From positions 2,869,001 through 2,933,000 of the forward strand of contig NC_015422.1 of assembly GCF_000204645.1 (NCBI RefSeq): a stretch of DNA of 64,000 nt. Direction: 5' to 3'. Source of the DNA: Alicycliphilus denitrificans K601. GTDB lineage: Bacteria; Pseudomonadota; Gammaproteobacteria; Burkholderiales; Burkholderiaceae_C. The notes below the pieces were generated by a model that worked only from the letters and a program-made list of their open reading frames with translations, ran no database searches and had not been told where the DNA came from. This document shows positions 61,421-64,000 of this stretch, piece after piece (position 1 is the first letter of the stretch; every line of letters begins with the position of its first letter). A program made the position numbers and the translations under genes.

Positions 61421-61987
61421 ATGGACTTCGACCGACTCAGCGGCGACCTCAAGGACCTGCGCCGGCGCAACCGCGGCCTTGCCCTGGCCGTCGGGGCGCT
61501 GGCCACGGGCGTGGTGCTCGCGCTCATCGTCATCCTCAACCTGTTGGGCACGGTGCGCACGGTGATCGTGCCGCCATCGCTCAACAAGACCTTCTGGGTC
61601 AGCGGCGACAAGGCATCGAGCGAGTACCTGGAGCAGATGGGCAGCTTCGTTGCCTGGCTGATCCTGGATGTCACTCCCAGCACGATCGACTGGAAGAAGG
61701 ACATCCTGCTCGGCTACGTCGATCCGGCCCAGTACGGCGCGCTCAAGACGCGCCAGGAAGTAGAGGCCGAGCGCCTCAAGCGCATCAACGCCACCACGGC
61801 CTTCGCGCCGCAGCAGCTCGTGTCCAGCGAGGACACGCAGTCCCTGGTCGTGCGGGGACGCCTGCGCACCCTCGTCAACGGCTACGAGACCGCGAACGAC
61901 CTCAAAGCCTACCGCATCGACTTCGGCCACGCCGGAGCCCGCATGCACGTCATCGGATTCAAGGAGGTGCCCTATGCGGTCAAGTGA
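61421..61987 (+). CDS. traE: TraE
   Basis: 188-aa VirB8-like protein of F-type systems. N-terminal helix (LAVGALATGVVLALIVIL), then VIVPPSLNKTFWVSGDKAS and a periplasmic domain ending HVIGFKEVPYAVK. It overlaps traK by 14 bp. Confidence 0.9.
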   Translation: MDFDRLSGDLKDLRRRNRGLALAVGALATGVVLALIVILNLLGTVRTVIVPPSLNKTFWVSGDKASSEYLEQMGSFVAWLILDVTPSTIDWKKDILLGYVDPAQYGALKTRQEVEAERLKRINATTAFAPQQLVSSEDTQSLVVRGRLRTLVNGYETANDLKAYRIDFGHAGARMHVIGFKEVPYAVK

Positions 61988-62966
61988 CATCGCATGCACG
62001 CCGCCACGCCTGGTCGGCCCCGCGCCCACCGGACTCCGGCCCGCCCCGACCAGGCTCGCGAAACTGCCTCCCTTGCACAGCGCACCGTCGCGCCAGCGCT
62101 GGGATAGCCTGTCCCCGGCGGCACGCCGCATCCTCGCCGTCACGGCCCTGTCCTTCGGCCTGCAGGCGCATGCGCTGCAGGTCGTGGAGGCCAGTGACGG
62201 CGTGGCCGTCGAGGCCACCGCTTCCCTGAAAGAGCCCACCCGCATCCGCATCGAGGGCATGCCGATCACGGACGTGTTCGGCAACATCCATTCGAGCCAT
62301 TGCGGCGGCTCGCCCTTGCCGGCCGCTGCGGCATCCCCCGGGGTGCCCTCCGCCACGCCCGGCCTGGTCACGGCGGCCGCCCTGACGTCCTCCGCGGTCA
62401 ACCCGGCCGGCGACGTCATCGTCGAGTGCGACCGCGACAAGGGCGAGGTCTACATCCGCCCGGTCGGCGATGCGACGCGGCCGATCAACCTTTTCGTGTC
62501 TTCGGCCAGCGCCACCTACACGCTGCTGCTGCGGCGCTCCGACACGCCGGCCGACACCATCGTCATCCGCGACAAGACGCCGCGAGCACTGCGCTCAGCC
62601 GCGCCCGAGGCAGCACCGTCCGGCCCCGCGCCCAACCATGTGCGCACGATGAAGGCGCTGCTGGTGGCGATGGCCTCGGACCGCGTGCCGCAGGATGTCC
62701 GGGTCGAAGAAACATCGCGTTCCATCCAGCTTTGGGCCGAGGCGCGCTTCACGCTGCTGCGCCTGTACGAGGGCCGCGGGCTCACCGGCGAAAAGTACAC
62801 GCTGCAGAACGTCGGCACGGCCCCGATGGTGCTCGCCGAGCAGGAGTTCGACCGTCCGGACAGCCGTGCCGGCGGCGCGGTCGCCGGTATCGCGATCGAG
62901 CACCACAACCTGCGGCCGGGCGAGACCACCAGCATCTACGTGATCCGGCGGGGAGGCACGCGATGA
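61974..62966 (+). CDS. traK: TraK, secretin-like (VirB9-type)
   Basis: 330 aa; the ATG has an excellent AAGGAGG. An unusually long N-terminus (~50 residues) precedes the signal-like segment ILAVTALSFGLQAHA. The body has the TraK outer-membrane core domain (VEATASLKEPTRIRIEGM, then WAEARFTLLRLYEGRGL). It overlaps traB by 4 bp. Confidence 0.85.
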   Translation: MRSSDIACTPPRLVGPAPTGLRPAPTRLAKLPPLHSAPSRQRWDSLSPAARRILAVTALSFGLQAHALQVVEASDGVAVEATASLKEPTRIRIEGMPITDVFGNIHSSHCGGSPLPAAAASPGVPSATPGLVTAAALTSSAVNPAGDVIVECDRDKGEVYIRPVGDATRPINLFVSSASATYTLLLRRSDTPADTIVIRDKTPRALRSAAPEAAPSGPAPNHVRTMKALLVAMASDRVPQDVRVEETSRSIQLWAEARFTLLRLYEGRGLTGEKYTLQNVGTAPMVLAEQEFDRPDSRAGGAVAGIAIEHHNLRPGETTSIYVIRRGGTR

Positions 62967-64000
62967 GCACGCCCTCCATGCCACCGGGCGGGCGCCCGCC
63001 CGGTTATGCCGTGCGCGGGCTGCTGGATCGCCTCTCGCCGCGCCAGCGGCAGTACGCCCTGCTGGCCGCCGTCCTGGGCGGCGGCATCGGCCTGCTGTGG
63101 CTGATCTTCAGCTTCTCCGGCACGAACCACCAGCCGCACGGGCGGGCCGCCCCAACGCGGCCCGGCGACGTCACCAACATCGGCGTCCTGCCGCCCGGCG
63201 GCCAGGTGAATCCGGTGGACCAGTGGGTCGGTACCGCGGGCCGGAAGCTGGCCCAGTACGAAACCGAGCGCGAGGAACAAAGCCGGCTCAACAAGGAGCG
63301 GCAGGCCTTCGAGGGGAGAACGATGCAGCGTTTCGCCGAACTGGAGCAGCGCCTGACCGCGAGCCAGCAGGCAGCCGCGCCGAAGCCCGCCGCACCGCCG
63401 CCACCGACGCCCACAGCTCCGGACCCGAGCCCCACGGCCATGCCGCCCGCAGCCAGCCTGCCGCCAGCGCCGCCGTCCACCGCCAGCGGCTTGGGCGCGA
63501 TACCGGCCGGACCGCCCCACCTGCAGCCGCCCGCACCGCCAGCACCGCCGACGCCCGTGATCTCCCGGGTAACACTGGCAGAGCGCGCGCGTCCACCCGC
63601 CGGTGGCGATGGCACAGCCGCGCGGGACGGCCCACCTGCGTCGGCCACCACGCCCAAGACGGTCTCGACCTTCCTGCCCGTCAGCTTCACGCGCGGCATC
63701 CTGCTCGGCGGCCTGGACGCCCCCACTGGCGGTCAGTCGCAATCGAATCCGCACCCGGTGCTGATCCGGCTCTCCGACAACAGCGTCCTGCCCAACCAGT
63801 TCCGCGGCGAGTACCGCGAGTGCTTCGTCATCGCGGCCGGCTACGGCGATATCAGCTCCGAGCGCGCCTACCTGCGCACCGAGAATCTGTCGTGCGTGCG
63901 CGCCGACGGCGCGACGCTCGAAGTGCGCATCCAGGGCAGCGTCTACGGCGAGGACGGCAAAGTCGGGATGCGCGGCAGGCTGGTGACCAAACAGGGGCAG
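62963..64000 (+). CDS. traB: TraB (VirB10-type), 3' end beyond window
   Basis: 346 codons visible. One N-terminal helix (YALLAAVLGGGIGLLWLIFS), a coiled coil (EEQSRLNKERQAFEGRTM), a long Pro/Ala linker, then the start of the VirB10-like domain (LPVSFTRGILLGGLDAPTG, FVIAAGYGDISSERAYLRTE). It bridges inner and outer membranes in the channel. ATGA overlap with traK. Confidence 0.93.
   Translation, partial: MSTPSMPPGGRPPGYAVRGLLDRLSPRQRQYALLAAVLGGGIGLLWLIFSFSGTNHQPHGRAAPTRPGDVTNIGVLPPGGQVNPVDQWVGTAGRKLAQYETEREEQSRLNKERQAFEGRTMQRFAELEQRLTASQQAAAPKPAAPPPPTPTAPDPSPTAMPPAASLPPAPPSTASGLGAIPAGPPHLQPPAPPAPPTPVISRVTLAERARPPAGGDGTAARDGPPASATTPKTVSTFLPVSFTRGILLGGLDAPTGGQSQSNPHPVLIRLSDNSVLPNQFRGEYRECFVIAAGYGDISSERAYLRTENLSCVRADGATLEVRIQGSVYGEDGKVGMRGRLVTKQGQ

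Noticed and set aside
1..64000. CRISPR arrays, rRNA and tRNA genes
   Set aside because: None seen on reading both strands; no repeat-spacer pattern and no tRNA-like conserved arms noticed. A covariance-model scan would be decisive for tRNA or small RNA.

Overview
The window is GC-rich DNA of beta-proteobacterial (Burkholderiales, probably Comamonadaceae) character. It carries a copper-resistance island next to a large conjugative element, either an ICE or a plasmid. This is inferred from codon and GC style, the cus/cop gene set and the ICE gene families; no rRNA, tRNA or chromosomal core gene was seen that would fix the genus.

Layout. (1) 1-16.1 kb is a copper/silver island read almost entirely on the minus strand: a CusF-like chaperone, a Met-rich periplasmic protein, two DUF2933 proteins, an isoprenylcysteine-methyltransferase-like protein, an HMA chaperone, the CopA ATPase, a DUF3141 protein, a YVTN propeller, an MgtC/DUF4010 protein, DUF2789 and the CusCBA efflux system. 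A copper-type response regulator is divergent. (2) At 16.7-18.0 kb an IS3-family element truncates that regulator and also a DUF4062 gene; the sensor kinase is gone. (3) At 18.0-22.0 kb lies a lower-GC cargo block: a TIR-like / RipA-like / DUF4062 operon, a candidate defence system, and an orphan multi-pass membrane protein. (4) 22.3-36.1 kb holds the PRTRC cassette (ParB, E, C, F, B, A, ThiF, and an actin-like protein D with satellites), which combines plasmid-partition proteins with ubiquitin-like (Ubl), E1, E2 and JAB proteins. Protein F is split by an IS630-family element and the ThiF/E1 gene is frameshifted. A tyrosine-recombinase-like gene and an H-NS gene lie inside it. (5) 36.3-43.4 kb is a second candidate defence operon: HTH regulator, N6-adenine methylase, PD-(D/E)XK-like protein and a DinG/XPD-like helicase, behind a palindrome-rich promoter. 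(6) 44.1-46.6 kb is an IS66-family element that truncates a DUF1845/AcaB-like gene. (7) 47.6-64 kb is the element core: conserved ICE hypotheticals, a primase/TOPRIM protein, DUF932, an S24-like repressor, an FlhD/FlhC-like activator pair (AcaDC/SetDC type), a MobH-type relaxase, the TraD coupling protein, DUF4400, a transglycosylase, an OmpA-like lipoprotein and the start of an F-type secretion operon (pilin, TraL, TraE, TraK, TraB).

How the parts work together. The copper genes cover cytoplasmic export (CopA), periplasmic binding (CusF-like, Met-rich) and trans-envelope export (CusCBA), probably under the response regulator, for which two matching DNA boxes are visible. The element core resembles the IncC/SXT control logic: an AcaB-like protein, an FlhDC-like master activator and an S24-like repressor set the expression of MobH/F-type transfer genes. 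Both defence-like operons sit as cargo beside transposable elements. Several genes carry single-base frameshifts, some in homopolymers, so local sequencing error should be excluded before biology is built on them.
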